The notes: generated from the sequence alone by a model not told the origin. A stretch of DNA of 64,000 nt from Venturia oleaginea (GCA_013176395.1 JABMLP010000028.1:1-64000); one strand, 5' to 3'. Shown: positions 33,591 through 45,224, counted from the first letter of the stretch. Program-made: numbers and translations.

Positions 33591-33641
33591 CGTAGGCCTC
33601 TTTTGCAGTTGATGTAAACGCGCAGGCCTCTTTCGTAGTTG
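33575..33641 (-). repeat. Inverted copies of the 30-bp repeat
   Basis: About two units in opposite orientation (GCAGTTGATGTAAACGCGCA and flanks), so the array and this block can pair as a stem of roughly 60 bp with a short loop. Confidence 0.85.
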
Positions 33642-33760
33642 TGGTATTACATGGTATAAGGAAAAGGACGTCATAAACAGGTTGTGAAAGTGAATAATAA
33701 AGGCTATATTCTGAGTGCAATTGTTGTTGTTTCCAAGTCTATAAAGACGGGATGATGCGG

Positions 33761-33815
33761 GTTTACATCAGCTGCAAAAGAGGCCTGCGCGTTTATATCA
33801 ACTAAAAAAGAGGCC
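33761..33815 (+). repeat. Further direct copies of the 30-bp repeat
   Basis: Two units, GTTTACATCAGCTGCAAAAG-type and GTTTATATCAACTAAAAAAG-type, each ending AGGCC, more diverged than the main array. Confidence 0.8.
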
Positions 33816-33962
33816 AGATCACACCAAATAGTTCCGCAAGGCACCTACTGCTGTCTATATCACGTGATTCCTTGGTGAAGTTGCAGTTCGGGAACCCGTG
33901 TCAAATGTACATGGAACAATACAATACAAGCACAACCAACTCATAATCTGTCATCCTTCTTC

Positions 33963-34226
33963 ATGTCTTACGTGCGCGTCATTTCTTTATCACCCCAAGT
34001 GATACCAACCAGCAAGACCGGGGCATCAAAACTATCTTTGGAATTGGCGGTCCCGGCATTAGGCCGCTACTTCAAGAAAGAAATCGAGGAATACTACCTG
34101 CTCAAACGACCCGACCATCTCGTCTCTCGAGATGGCCCCACCCTCCGCTTCATGTGGATTGAACAGCTCGGTCAACTCCTCGTGCACCATGTAGCGGGGA
34201 ATTTGAAGAGCTGGATAATGAGATAG
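33963..34226 (+). CDS. Possible small protein, unknown
   Basis: 87 aa from ATG 33963: KTGASKLSLELAVPALGRYF, EIEEYYLLKRPDHLVSRDGP, WIEQLGQLLVHHVAGNLKSW. Amphipathic and reasonably balanced composition, no signal peptide or known domain. It could be an exon of a larger gene or chance. No neighbour supports a role. Confidence 0.25.
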   Translation: MSYVRVISLSPQVIPTSKTGASKLSLELAVPALGRYFKKEIEEYYLLKRPDHLVSRDGPTLRFMWIEQLGQLLVHHVAGNLKSWIMR

Positions 34227-34994
34227 TAAGTTGCACGGTAGGAGAGATGGAAATGGGTATGGTGGAGTGAGCGTAGTGGCACTATCTTTATTCGTGATTT
34301 AGCTATAATCATCTTGCTCTCAAGTCGCATTACTGTTGCCGATTAGTCGTCTCTGTCCCAAAACCAACAATTGCTTGACAGAGCCGTTGTACTAATTCGA
34401 TCGCATTCCCCAATCTTCAGGGCAACGACGAAAATTGTGCTTAATTCAGACGACAAGCATGTTTGAATATGAACGTCTAATCGAAGCAAACATTGATGGG
34501 GTCTTATGACTGGAAAGGATAGATCAGCGTCCTGTACAACCTTTGATGTCGTGCTTCATATCAGTAACGCAGAGCAACATGTAATAATACGCACCTGAAA
34601 GATCTGCAGATAGAGACAGCCGGGCGTACACAGTCAGCCAAGACTCCTGGTCGTGATACATCTTTCACGTCGAACACCATAGCTCTGCCATACCATTATT
34701 TCTACTCTCGCGTCGTTCACTCTGTGAGAAGAATCATGCTGAAAGTGTTCTTGAATGAGCGCTCTTAATATGACAGTGATAGCGCCTATTTTGTTGTAAC
34801 GATCAACTTGAAAGTTGCCAGGAACTTGACATGGCTTGCACAGAGATGGTTGTACAAAGTTGACTATGCAATCAAAGACGCTCAGTGCCAACGCTCTGTA
34901 GATTAGGCTAGATAAATGTAGCAATGGCCATTTCCTGGGAATCAAAAAAGATGAACGCCGCATTGCTCGATCGAGTCGAGGTTGGTATATTCGA
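34227..34994. other. Intergenic, no feature seen
   Basis: Between the small frame above and the 3' end of VPS9. A minus-strand frame at 34634-34963 is unlikely to be coding. Confidence 0.4.
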
Positions 34995-37569
34995 TCATGT
35001 AGCGCTCAGGCTTAGACAGGCATCAACTGCCGAGCCGATTCTTCGACTTGGTTAGCACACAACCAACCTAAATAGTGTTATGTTATGACTTACCTTCCCT
35101 CGTTTGCCCTTACAACATCGAGTATCACATCTTTATCAAGACCGGGGAACATACCGCTGAGCGTCTCGACAACCGTTGCCTCCTCTCGCGCTCTTATCTT
35201 CCTTGCTTGCTCAGTCTCTGCGCTAGCTTGCCTCGCCGCGGAATCTTCCGCGTTCAGCTTCTGTATCCGCTTCTCTTCACCACTCCATCGACCTGGCACT
35301 TCGAGCGCGTCGCCAAGTCTGGGAGCGGGCGAGAGACGTGGCGTTGATCCTGATTGAGGTGTCGACGGTGAATTTGCTGCGGCACCACCATCGTCGGAAA
35401 AGATCCTGCCGATACTTGATAGTGGTCGCTGAATAGTTCTTAATACTGCCATGGCAGGGTTCTCTTCGCCTTCGGACTCGCTCTTTGCGCTATCCCGTTG
35501 TGATTTCCGTTGCGAGATTGTCCTCCGCGGTGTTGATTGCTCTGCATCCAGACTATTCCGTGGCGTGATCTCAGGCTTAGCCAAAGATGATTTCTCAGAC
35601 GGTTGAAGGTTTGGTGATAAAGGTGGTCGTAACAACCTTGCTTCCTCTTCCGAGTGTCGCTCAGCAATGGCAGAGACAGCGGCCTCTACATTCTTCTCAA
35701 AGTCGTCGTCAGAAATGGTGAGCGAGGTTCGGTCCAAGTTCTCGATGAACTGCACGGCGCCCATCAATGATGAAATGTAGTAGCCTGCTTCGCCACCAAG
35801 CTTGTCTTGATTTCGGAACCGAAGAATGTATTGAACGTTGGAGACTAAATGGTCAGGATTTGCGCGAAGAACAACGTAAATGAGTAGAGGTATAAAAGAG
35901 TCTGCAGATTGATCGTGCTGAGAATTGCGTAAGAAGCCTACTGTTTGTGAGTAATAGCTTTGAGTCAATTGCATGCCAGAACACACCAAATATAACTTTG
36001 CAGCAATTCAGTATGCAAATGACTTTGTCTCTTGGTGCTCGATAGCTCTTGATTTTCTCGAGTTCTATTTTTCACGATTAGCGCGACCTCACCCGACGAC
36101 ATATTCAGCTAACCTTTCTGTGCAAGATCCATGAACCTTTTGCCTTTCTCTCCAATGGGTGCAATATCCAAGTGTTCCTCTCTGACCCACCCGTAAATTC
36201 GCACCTTCTGTGCTAGCACTTCGTCACGCTCAAAGTCTTCCTGATGCTGTCCTCTTCTTCCAGGCTGCGTCGGATCTGATTGTGTCCCTGTCCGTCGTTT
36301 TCCTTTCGAAGATGCTCGTGCTGGTGCCGGTGGCGGTATAGCTGGGGAGAATGTGTGTGTATACAGGCGATTCATGACCAACTTCTCCATACCTTCTCGC
36401 GCGTTGTCAAACTCAGCATCGGAAACAGTCCTCCAAACTTCGCTTTGGGCCATTTTTTTCGTGATAAACTCCAGGAAGTCGCTGATGATCTTCACCTGCT
36501 CATGCACCATCCAGGGCTTCTTGCCAAATTCTAGCAAAAACGATCGCAAATATTTGGCGACTGGGTCTGCCGATTTGTGCCGCAGCTGTTCAAGGAATCG
36601 GTGGAAATCGAAAGGGAGGTCGGGTTCAGGATCAGGCTGTGGAGGAGGTGGGAGACTTTTGGAGGTTTGTGGTGCTATAGGAGAGCTAGAGTCTTCATGT
36701 GGCACGCTCTGGTTCCTTGAGGATGCTACCGGACTCGAGGGACCTAAAGAGGATGTGCGAGGAGGAGGCGAGTGTAATGCCAATGACTTTCTCACTGAAT
36801 CTGGGCTGCCTGTACGAATCGGTTCTAGACTTGACTTTCGAGGTGGATGGCCACCAGGTGATCCGAAGAATGGTTGTCCAATCTCCAACCGTGGAGACAT
36901 TATCTCAGCCTCGCCTGGAGCTCCCTCGTCGTCTTGAAACTGTTCCATTATGCTTGCGATCTCGGACTGCTCGTCGTCAAAGACCTCTCCCGACTCTTCC
37001 TGCCCATCATTCCCACCCACATTGTACTCGGTATCCTCGCTCCTCATCGCCTCTTTCTCTGTGTCTGTATCTGTGTCTGGCTTCTTTGCAGCAGGCATAA
37101 ACTTATCATCTTTGGGTGGAGGAAGTGGTGGTTCGGGAGAGGTAATTTCTTGTGTAGCTGTGGATGCAGGGGCCCCCGAAGAGGTTCTCAGTACCTTTGG
37201 AGTCTGTGGTATCTGCTGCCCTGGTGTGTCTTCTATTGGTGTTGTGACAGTGGGTTCCTTCTCAGCTGTGTCCTGCTGGGCTGAAGCTTCGTGAATTTCC
37301 GACATGGCATTGACTTGAGGAACATCAGCCTCAGTTCTGTCTACTACGCTGGTATTCGTAGGAACATCAGATTCGATGTTCTTGATCAGGCCGTTCTCGT
37401 CGCTGTCCGTGTTCAGTTTAATCTCCGGTACGGTTGGCGTTGGGAGAGCGGTTGAAACATGTTTGGGATTCAATTGAGAGGATTCGGGCGTATTCGAGGG
37501 TTCTGCCGGCTCGTATATTGTAGGTATAGATTTCTTGCCCGGCTCATGCGAAGAAGACATAGGCGGCAC
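34995..37569 (-). CDS. VPS9: Vps9-type Rab5 guanine-nucleotide exchange factor with C-terminal CUE domain
   Basis: Exons on the minus strand: 36114-37569, 35987-36064, 35094-35940, and 34995-35040 (or 35046); about 808-810 aa. The first ~310 residues are acidic, Pro/Ser-rich and disordered. The helical bundle and VPS9 domain follow: FDFHRFLEQLRHKSADPVAK, VRIYGWVREEHLDI, IKSYRAPRDKVICILNCCKV, ADSFIPLLIYVVLRANPDHL, SNVQYILRFRNQ, GEAGYYISSLMGAVQFIENL. The end is a CUE ubiquitin-binding domain (ETLSGMFPGLDKDVILDVVR, then SAVDACLSLSA across the last intron). Activates Rab5/Vps21 on endosomes for vacuolar sorting; CUE binds ubiquitin. Intact. Confidence 0.92.
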
Positions 37570-37892
37570 CGTTCAGGAATAGGAAATGCATGTGGAGAGT
37601 ACCACAGTAGGAGCTTGGACTCTTTGAACGACGAGAGTTACTAGTAAGGGTGTGGGGAATTTATATTGAGCCTGAGTCGTCATCACGCCAAGTCAGGAGA
37701 AACACCAACCGAGAGTCTGTCCACAATCATTTTCATCCCCTTCACTTTTCCCTCCGTCACCAACACGCCTCTCACGGGTTCCATCTCCGTGTCCTGGGTT
37801 GTAGAATCAAGCCTGGGTGAATACATAGCTCAGCAAGAGTTACCGAGCGAGACACGCGACACCAATGTCCAGATCATCAAAGAGTTTCTCAG

Positions 37893-39664
37893 ATGTGCGG
37901 TATATTCTGCACACTAAGTCGAGGTCAAGTCGTTGAGCCTAGCGAAAATGCGCGACATCTGCTCCGTCAGCGAGGCCCAGATATCTTCGACAGCTATAAC
38001 CACATAATACCCATATCAGACTGTCCAAATGAGCCAGATACCGCCTGTATACATTTTACATCATCAGTTCTAGCACTCCGAGGAGATGTCGCGGTAGCTC
38101 AGCCACTCAAAGATGCCTCGAATGGCTCCGTACTGTGCTGGAACGGCGAGGCATGGAGGACCGAGAAGGGAGTCGTGAGTGGAAATGATGGTATGATTGT
38201 CATGGACATGCTCTCCGAAGCTTCTCAACAACCGGACTCTCAATCGAGTATAATCCGAGTGATGGAGCGGATTCGAGGACCTTTTGCTATGGTCTACTAC
38301 GATGGCAGAGGAAAGCTCTATTACGGCAGAGACTGTTTGGGAAGACGATCGTTAATGAAAGCCACGCTGGAAGATGACACCATCATACTTTCCAGCGTTG
38401 CAGATTTGAGCCTCAGTGCGAAATGGGCTGAAGTTGATGCCGATGGATTATATGTCATCAATGTTCTTGCAAGAGATACAACACCCCATAGTTTTCAAAT
38501 TACACACGTGCCGAGCATCATCTCAGGGCCCAATATCTCCTCATCATCACCAGCTTCTATGGTAGGTCAAAGGTCAACATTGAGCCGGAGAGGAATGCTA
38601 AAATGCTCAAGATGCTGCCCTTCACCGACATGAACAGAGATATTTCGAGCTTCCCAGCGCATCGAATTAACATCCAGTCACCGGCAGTCTTAGAGATGGA
38701 GAACCTTCTCACAAAGTCCTTGGAATTACGCACGCTCAATATCCACCAGAAAGCAGATATGACACCAAACGAGCAGAAAGTTAACGTGGCTATTCTCTTT
38801 TCAGGTGGCCTCGATTGCACCCTATTAGCTCGCCTCACCCACCATGCGCTACATCCTGATCAAGAGGTCGACCTACTCAACGTCGCTTTCGAAAATCCAC
38901 GAATCCACAAGCCAGGAGGGGATATTTCGTTTTACGAGACCTGTCCTGACCGAGTGACAGCAAGGTCATCCCTCATTGAGCTCCAACGAACATGTCCAGG
39001 CCGTACTTTCCGCCTCGTGTGTGTTGATGTTCCATTCACCCAATTTCAAGCTCATCGACAGAAAGTCAGAGACCTCATCCACCCACACAATACAGAGATG
39101 GACCTTTCAATTGCAATTGCTCTCTACTTCGCCTCTCGTGGGGTAGGCACCGTTTCAACACCGTATACGACTGATAAAACGACAGTGAATGACTACAAAA
39201 CTCCGGCCCATGTCCTTCTCTCTGGCCTCGGCGCAGACGAACTCTTTGGCGGCTATCGTCGTCATGAAAATGCATTCACGACGCAAGGTCTCACAGCCAC
39301 AGGCGGTCTTCTAGACTCACTTGACGAAGATATCTCCCGCATCGGCAAAAGAAATCTCGGTCGCGATGACCGAGTCCTAAGCCACTGGGGCAAAGAAGTT
39401 CGATATCCATTCCTCGACGAAGATGTCGTTGCGTGGGCGCTCAAAGCGTCCGTCTGGGACAAAGTCGGCTTTGGATTTAAGCTCGGCGAGGAGATAAACG
39501 GTGGAGATTTAGAGCCCGGAAAGTTGGTTTTGAGGTTGCTTGCGAAGAAGTTGGGGATGAATGGTGTTGCTAAAGAGGCAAAAAGGGCCATTCAATTTGG
39601 AGCCAGGACAGCGAAGATGGGCGTTGGAAGTGGGAAAATTAAGGGGACTCAGCAACTCTCATAA
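37893..39664 (+). CDS. Asparagine synthetase domain protein, ASNSD1/YML096W-like
   Basis: Exon 1 37893-38561, a 50-nt intron 38562-38611 (GTAGGT...TGCTCAAG), exon 2 38612-39664; 573 aa. It begins MCGIFC with the N-terminal Cys of class II glutamine amidotransferases, has RQRGPD and CWNGEAW, and an ATP-PPase half with the P-loop SGGLDC, and LLSGLGADELFGGYRRHENA. This pattern (Gln-amidotransferase half divergent, synthetase half kept) is that of the conserved ASNSD1 group rather than Asn1/Asn2; its reaction is not proven. The region from 37666 to 37892 is probably its leader. Confidence 0.88.
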
Positions 39665-40508
39665 CAAATGGATAAGTAAATTTTGGTGGTTGGGAACACA
39701 TCAAATGCTCATATCGAGTGAATAGGCTGTTGTTTCACCCCTAATCGGAGGGTTCTGCGGACCCCAAGGCTATCGACCCTCTGCGCTCGGGGCATCACAC
39801 ATCAACGTGTATTCAGCTCATGCCGGTTCTTTTCAGGCTCATCGTCACAAATATGTCGGATCTGTTGTGAGCATTAGTTGAGATAGTCGCCACTCGCTTC
39901 CAAGCCAAGGCGTGGAATAATATTGGAGAAGGGCGAGGGCGAACTTGGGGCGATTTTGATCTGGTGGACGATTGTCACAATTTTCTTCCTTCTCAGCCTC
40001 CAGGAATTTATCGAGAGATATCTCGTTGCTGTACAAGGCCATCCCTGTTTCGTCCAGTTCAGGGTGTACATCACGGGAGTCCTTCCAAATAAGGAAATAT
40101 CCGAGGAAAATTTCCCCGAACCCTTGTGGGGTACCTAGCACCATCAAGAACTGAAACATTCGTTACTAACATAGTACTCCGCAGATGCAATAAACATCTC
40201 AAGCGACCGTTCGCGGGTATCGTCAATCCCCGTCCCGACCCTCGTTCCAGCGGGATCTATCAAAATACTCCGTACTCCGCTAACGACCATCTAAACTCTA
40301 TACTACGCTTGAAATCCCAACACCATTTTCAACACCGTAGAGAAGCAAAAATATTGATCACAATCAGCCTTCTCGTCGGAGGATTGCTATGAACTTTTGT
40401 CTGAGTCCAGCGAGGAGTTGTCCCAATCGATCGATTACACCTTCGGGGACAGGTCTGAGGAAGTCAGTGCAGGTTCGTTTGGGACTCATAGCAAAGAGAA
40501 GGGATGTC
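39665..40508. other. Mostly intergenic, one weak minus-strand frame
   Basis: A minus-strand frame 39845-40159 (104 aa; YFLIWKDSRDVHPELDETGM, EISLDKFLEAEKEENCDNRP) lies downstream of the monooxygenase. I cannot assign it and it may be chance, since the opposite strand is also open. Confidence 0.3.
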
Positions 40509-42392
40509 TCACTGATCAACTACTGGCGCTTGTGCTTGTTCCTTGCTATAAACCTGCAACGGTACGCCTTTGACATCAGCCGCAATTTGCAAAGCCAGAA
40601 ATCGCGAAAAGAAGCGCGCCAACATGAGATTGCCGCCGGTAAACCAGATGCCAGGATCTAAGAATGGTCAGTGGATTCGAAACTTTCGATAGATAGCGCC
40701 GTGGCGATGTTTTGACTTACGGCCGATGGGTTTCCAAGCTCCCCTAAGCTCACCCTCCTCATCCACACCCCACCAATCCTCCAATTTATTACCAACATCC
40801 TCACCGACCAGGTCGCGGGCAGCAAGTCTCATGTTGCCTTCAAATCCTGTGGCAAGCACGACAACATCAGCATCCAGTGTGGATCCATCAGCAAAGACCA
40901 ATCCCGACTCAATGAAGCCCGTAAGCACCGAGTCTGACTTCACTTTGATGAGGCCTTGAGAAATCTTTTTGCTCACACCGACGTCGAGGTAATGGCCACC
41001 GAAGCGCTGATAGAGGCATTCGAACATATCCATGCTGCGGTCGAGCTTAAATCCTTGGCGCTCAAGAGAGTCAAAGCGTTCTGGTTCTTGTGAGGCCATT
41101 CCGGAAAGTGCTCGTATGGCCATAAGTCGTGACACAGCTGTCGGCGTGCTCATCATCGTCATGTCCGAGACGTTAACAGGTATTTCATCGTTGTAGGTGC
41201 CGTCATAGATCTTGCGATAGTATTCGACTGGGAAGACAGGTGTGGGGTTTCGTTGAAGCATCGTCGTCGAGGCACATCCGGCTCTAAGCATATCGTTCGA
41301 TACATCGTGACCCGAATTTGCGGCACCAATAACGACACCTCGAAGACCTTTCCATTCTTTGGCATTTTTGTATTCCGAGGTGTGCATGACTTTGCCCTTG
41401 AATTTGTCGCGGCCTGGTAAGTGTGGTATCTTTGCGACCTGGCCACCCCCTCCAATAGCCAATACCAGATGTCGTGCGCGTACTTCTTGTCGCAAGCCTC
41501 TCCGGTTGATAAGAAGCGTCCACGTCTTAGTTTTGTCACTCCAATGTGCTTTCTCCATATTCGAGGACAGCCAGATGTCCAGTCCGTAAGTCTTCACAAA
41601 TTCTTGGTAGCCTGATATCAGATGTTTCGCGGTCAAATGGTATGGCACTTCAGGACCCCACACGGGTTTGAATGGTAGCTGTCCGGTTGCCTTTGATGTG
41701 TGAATGCTGACAGAGTCGTAGCGGTCCGACCAGTTTTGACCAACATCCGCATATTTTTCCACAATGACAGTGTTGATGCCGGCAGCCTTGAGATATCCAG
41801 CGGTACACAGTCCACTCATACCAGCACCAACCACAACGCAGTCTTGTATTGAGTCTTCGCCTGTCTCGGAGACAGGGGTGAGAGGTTGCTCAGTCTGCCA
41901 GTCCATGCTAGGCTCGAGCACATCCACATTCGGAAACCCCTCGATGCCTTGCAAAATGGTAACTAGAGTCCATATTCTCCATGATTGTTGTGCATCTGGA
42001 ATTAATCGCATGATACCCATACAATCCAGCTTTGGGCTTCCTTGGGTCTTGAATAAGAATTTGACGTTGATCCAGGCGAGCTTCGGTGCAGGCCTAACGA
42101 TGGCCACCCCTCCCGGAGCCAATGTGAATTGATAAGGTTTGTGAACTGCGCACAGCTCTTTCCACGTCGATTGGATACGTTCCGGGCCATGGAAAGTACG
42201 GGCAGTTCCAGTGAATGCGAAGAGGTCGCGCCAGAGGGTATCTTCTGTCAAAAGGGTCGAGTCCAGCAGTTGAAGATGAATCAGGCTTGACTGCGCTATT
42301 GGTAAAGGGTCGACATTGTCACCGATGAGCGAGATTGGAAGCGTGCCAGGAAGTTGGGAGATTGGAAAGGCTGGAGCTGAATCGATACCCAT
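40509..42392 (-). CDS. Flavin-containing monooxygenase, YUCCA/FMO type
   Basis: Exon 1 40721-42392 and exon 2 40509-40657 with a 63-nt intron; 606 aa. Contains an SnoaL-like N-terminal part (residues ~40-150), the FAD site VVGAGMSGLCTAGYLKAAGI, the FMO-type block GRDKFKGKVMHTSEY, the NADPH site GVVIGAANSGHDVSND and the late ATG motif VVVLATGFEGNMR. The last exon reads HPGIWFTGGNLMLARFFSRF and LALQIAADVKGVPL. Fungal members oxidise diverse small molecules; substrate unknown. Head-to-head with the gene at 43536. Confidence 0.9.
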
Positions 42393-42452
42393 GGTGGTGG
42401 AAGTATGGTTCGAACTATCGGCGCAGGTCAGGTTTGGTCAAGTAGTTTCCTC

Positions 42453-43472
42453 TCACCGCAAATTTGAGTCGTATATAAGATCAATCCTTTGCGCTGGCCT
42501 GAAACGTGTTGGGTCTACCAGTATTGCGTCCGTGGGGACTATGGACGGGCCGATCTCGTACACTGTTGTGGCATTTGCCTTCGTGCGCCGAGCAGAAAAG
42601 GGAAGTCTTATATTAATATAAAGGAATAAACAGCTTCTAGAATATTTGAGTCGGTGAGAATGCAGCGCAGAGCCGTGGAGATCGGCTAAAAACTGTCGAG
42701 GCCTTACTCCTTCAAGAAAATGCCCGTGAGATGTAGAGCAAAATATGTGGAGGTGGAGACGCACCAAGATTACTAGAAGGTAGTAGTACAATAAGGAGAA
42801 AGCGACAAAGAACGAGTAGAGAATGAAATGATCAAGGGTGGTATGCGGGGCAATTCCATCAACCATAGAGACTCGGCTCATAGCGAGAGATCCCTGTGTA
42901 CCTGGGTATGATGGAGCAAGGTATCGCAATTCGTTGGAGGGAGAGCACTTGAGCAGAGAAGGTTTTTCCTTATTTTGGCAACGCGGATTCGTGGAAGAGA
43001 GCGACGGCCAGTGCAAAAGCCGCAGGGCTTTGTGAGGGCTTCTGCCGCGTGAACCGAATGCAGACTTCAATCGGCCTTTATCAGACCATCCCATGCTGTC
43101 TCGGAAGGGTGCTGTTGGACGGTGGGTGGAGTTGATTGGAGGTGATTTGTGCAATGGCACCCCTCCATCATCGAGAGGGGCATAGCCTGCTGACTGAAAG
43201 CTCCCGTCAATTGTTAGACTGATTGCATTTCCGGTCGCAATCTTCTTGAAGTCAAGCACTCTGCATTCGGGCCTCCCAGAAGCCAATACCTGAAACAACG
43301 TGTTGCGTGCGTCGAGCTTCCCGCAGGTCTTCGAGGTCTTGAGCAGGTTGCTGTAACCCGGATCCGCCGCTGTTGGTTTGTGATTTCCCTTTCCTGACGA
43401 GGAATTGCCTACCTTATGGCTTACCATTGGCCTTTGCAGAATGGAGTCTACACAATCATAGAATCGTTCCAC
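42453..43472 (-). CDS. Orphan 339-codon open frame in a head-to-head promoter
   Basis: Uninterrupted frame of unusual length for non-coding DNA. One strong hydrophobic segment (ILYSFFVAFSLLYYYLLVIL, residues ~220-240); the rest is Ser/Arg/Pro-rich without recognisable domain. It overlaps the upstream regions of both the monooxygenase and the phosphatase-like gene. Could be a real lineage-specific gene or a chance frame; composition does not decide. Confidence 0.3.
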   Translation of the reverse strand: MERFYDCVDSILQRPMVSHKVGNSSSGKGNHKPTAADPGYSNLLKTSKTCGKLDARNTLFQVLASGRPECRVLDFKKIATGNAISLTIDGSFQSAGYAPLDDGGVPLHKSPPINSTHRPTAPFRDSMGWSDKGRLKSAFGSRGRSPHKALRLLHWPSLSSTNPRCQNKEKPSLLKCSPSNELRYLAPSYPGTQGSLAMSRVSMVDGIAPHTTLDHFILYSFFVAFSLLYYYLLVILVRLHLHIFCSTSHGHFLEGVRPRQFLADLHGSALHSHRLKYSRSCLFLYINIRLPFSARRTKANATTVYEIGPSIVPTDAILVDPTRFRPAQRIDLIYDSNLR

Positions 43473-43535
43473 GGAAACGTCCTGAAAAGCTTATCGGCTA
43501 TCATTAAGACAAGCCGCCACACGCAACGTCGAAGA

Positions 43536-44762
43536 ATGGGATCTCCAATCTCACCCGCTGACGCCATTGCACTGGTTCACAAGGCCGTGGAGCTCTGGAG
43601 GAGAATTGAGGATGCTCCCGACAAAGTTGCAAAGGTTGGGAGGCGCATGGAGCACCTGCAAGCCTACTTGTTAGACTTGAAAGACTTGCTCGACAATAAG
43701 AAGCAGCATAGCCTCGCAACTTTGAGACCTGCACAAACCAAACGCCTGCAAACCATCATTGAAGACATCGAGAAGAGTGCTGAGCAGCTATACACAATTC
43801 TTCTGCGATGGGAAAAATCACTGGGTCCATTTGGTCTCCAATGGAAGTATAAGCCAATTGGAGATGCAATCTTCGCCTTGGGAAGCAGCACAGACCAGCT
43901 TGATAGCCTATCTCAAGAGATAGAGCAGGAGAAGAACGACTTAAGCGACAGCCTCCAACTAATGGGGCTTTTCTTCCAAATGCATGCGCTCCAACTTGCC
44001 TTGCCAAACACATCGACTGATTCCAAGAAGGGCCGAAGTCCCTCGCCATCGCCATCGCCATCGCCATCGCCATCGCCATCGCCATCGCCTTCTCCGCCGA
44101 AGAACGATTACAACATCATTTTTGTGGACCCTTACAATGTTGGAAGAAGCAGAGTGGCCGAAGCTTACATGCAGCTGCTGCGGGAATCAACCATCCGTAC
44201 AAAAGGAAACTGGCGTATAAAGTTTTGCCATTCTGCGGGTCTGATGGTAAAAGCCAGAGGTGACTGTGCTGAAATTCTAGAAGGATTGCAACCACCACTC
44301 AAACAAGACTTCCTTCCTGGTGGGGAGAAACCTACCTGGAACGCTATGGCATCTCTGTTCAGTGATCCTGTCTCTGACGATGCCGCCAAGGAGGACATTA
44401 GAGACAAAGCTTTGGTTCACAAATCGCGTGGAATTCGTCAGATTATCTTCAGCGACTACGACATGATTCTGGTTTTTACTGGACGCGACTCTGAGAAAAT
44501 GATCAGATTGAAGAAAGCTTTGATCGAGAAGAATGGTAAAGATGCAGCTCCCAAAGGGAAGGGTCGGGTGCTTCATCTTGGCGGGTATTTAGGGAGGAAA
44601 GGTGAGGTTAAAGAAATCGTCAATGCTGCGAAGCACAAAGACGGGATAGAGAGCAAGGAAAGCTGGAACAAGACGAATGCATCGATCAAACTGGCGGTTA
44701 GGTGGTTTTTACGGCGGGAACTTGGATGGGTCCAACCAGCCAAAGCCGTTGCCGTGAGCTGA
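43536..44762 (+). CDS. PigL_N-like helical domain fused to a Cys-less low-molecular-weight phosphatase fold
   Basis: From ATG 43536 (MGSPISPADAIALVHKAVEL; an in-frame start at 43416 is less likely) 408 aa. Residues ~1-165 are helical like the N-terminal domain of fungal STAND-type proteins (KRLQTIIEDIEKSAEQLYTI). A Ser-Pro repeat linker (44033-44097) follows. The C-terminal ~220 residues resemble LMW protein-tyrosine phosphatases: IIFVDPYNVGRSRVAEAYMQ aligns with the P-loop C-x5-R-S, keeping Asn, Arg and Ser but with Asp in place of the nucleophilic Cys; later CHSAGL and YDMILVFTGRDSEKMIRLKK match the sheet following. It is probably a binding module, not an enzyme. Role unknown. Confidence 0.7.
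   Translation: MGSPISPADAIALVHKAVELWRRIEDAPDKVAKVGRRMEHLQAYLLDLKDLLDNKKQHSLATLRPAQTKRLQTIIEDIEKSAEQLYTILLRWEKSLGPFGLQWKYKPIGDAIFALGSSTDQLDSLSQEIEQEKNDLSDSLQLMGLFFQMHALQLALPNTSTDSKKGRSPSPSPSPSPSPSPSPSPSPPKNDYNIIFVDPYNVGRSRVAEAYMQLLRESTIRTKGNWRIKFCHSAGLMVKARGDCAEILEGLQPPLKQDFLPGGEKPTWNAMASLFSDPVSDDAAKEDIRDKALVHKSRGIRQIIFSDYDMILVFTGRDSEKMIRLKKALIEKNGKDAAPKGKGRVLHLGGYLGRKGEVKEIVNAAKHKDGIESKESWNKTNASIKLAVRWFLRRELGWVQPAKAVAVS
44037..44093 (+). repeat. 6-bp microsatellite coding the Ser-Pro linker
   Basis: Repeats of CCATCG (about eight, imperfect at the edges) coding for alternating Ser and Pro between the two domains; likely variable in length between strains. Confidence 0.85.
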
Positions 44763-45224
44763 TTATGTTGTTGTCTTATGAGGAGACAGGTCAAGTATAT
44801 TATTAGCTCAATCCAGGCCATTGTTCTTCTGCTGATACCGGCGGCTACTATGCAGCGATAAACAATATTCAATATAAATCCAGCGCCGACTGACTGAAGA
44901 GAGCAAGGTAGGTATTCGTTTCGTGGCGTGGGCCTGGTTAGCAAGGGAATGGGACATAAAGTCTCGTAAATGCTTTTCTCCCGCCGGACAGCATTTCTGT
45001 ATGTCCCGACCTGGTCAGTCTCCATTTTTCCGGTTGCATCACACAAACCAAAAACCGTTGTCGTGAAGGAAGTCGGACACCATGAGCAGACGACCCCTCT
45101 CGAACTAGAATAAATGCCAACATTCTGCAACCTCCAGGCCTCCCTCTCTACTCCAACACATCGAAAGCGTCCAAATATACAGAGCGAATGTATCATGTCT
45201 TCCACTCCATAGTCTAACAGCAAC

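Noticed and set aside
37666..37917. Frame just before the ASNSD1-like gene
   Set aside because: Overlaps the true MCGIF start in another frame; probably 5' leader.
40509..43472. Secondary-metabolite cluster around the monooxygenase
   Set aside because: No synthase, terpene cyclase or P450 nearby; neighbours are housekeeping or unrelated.
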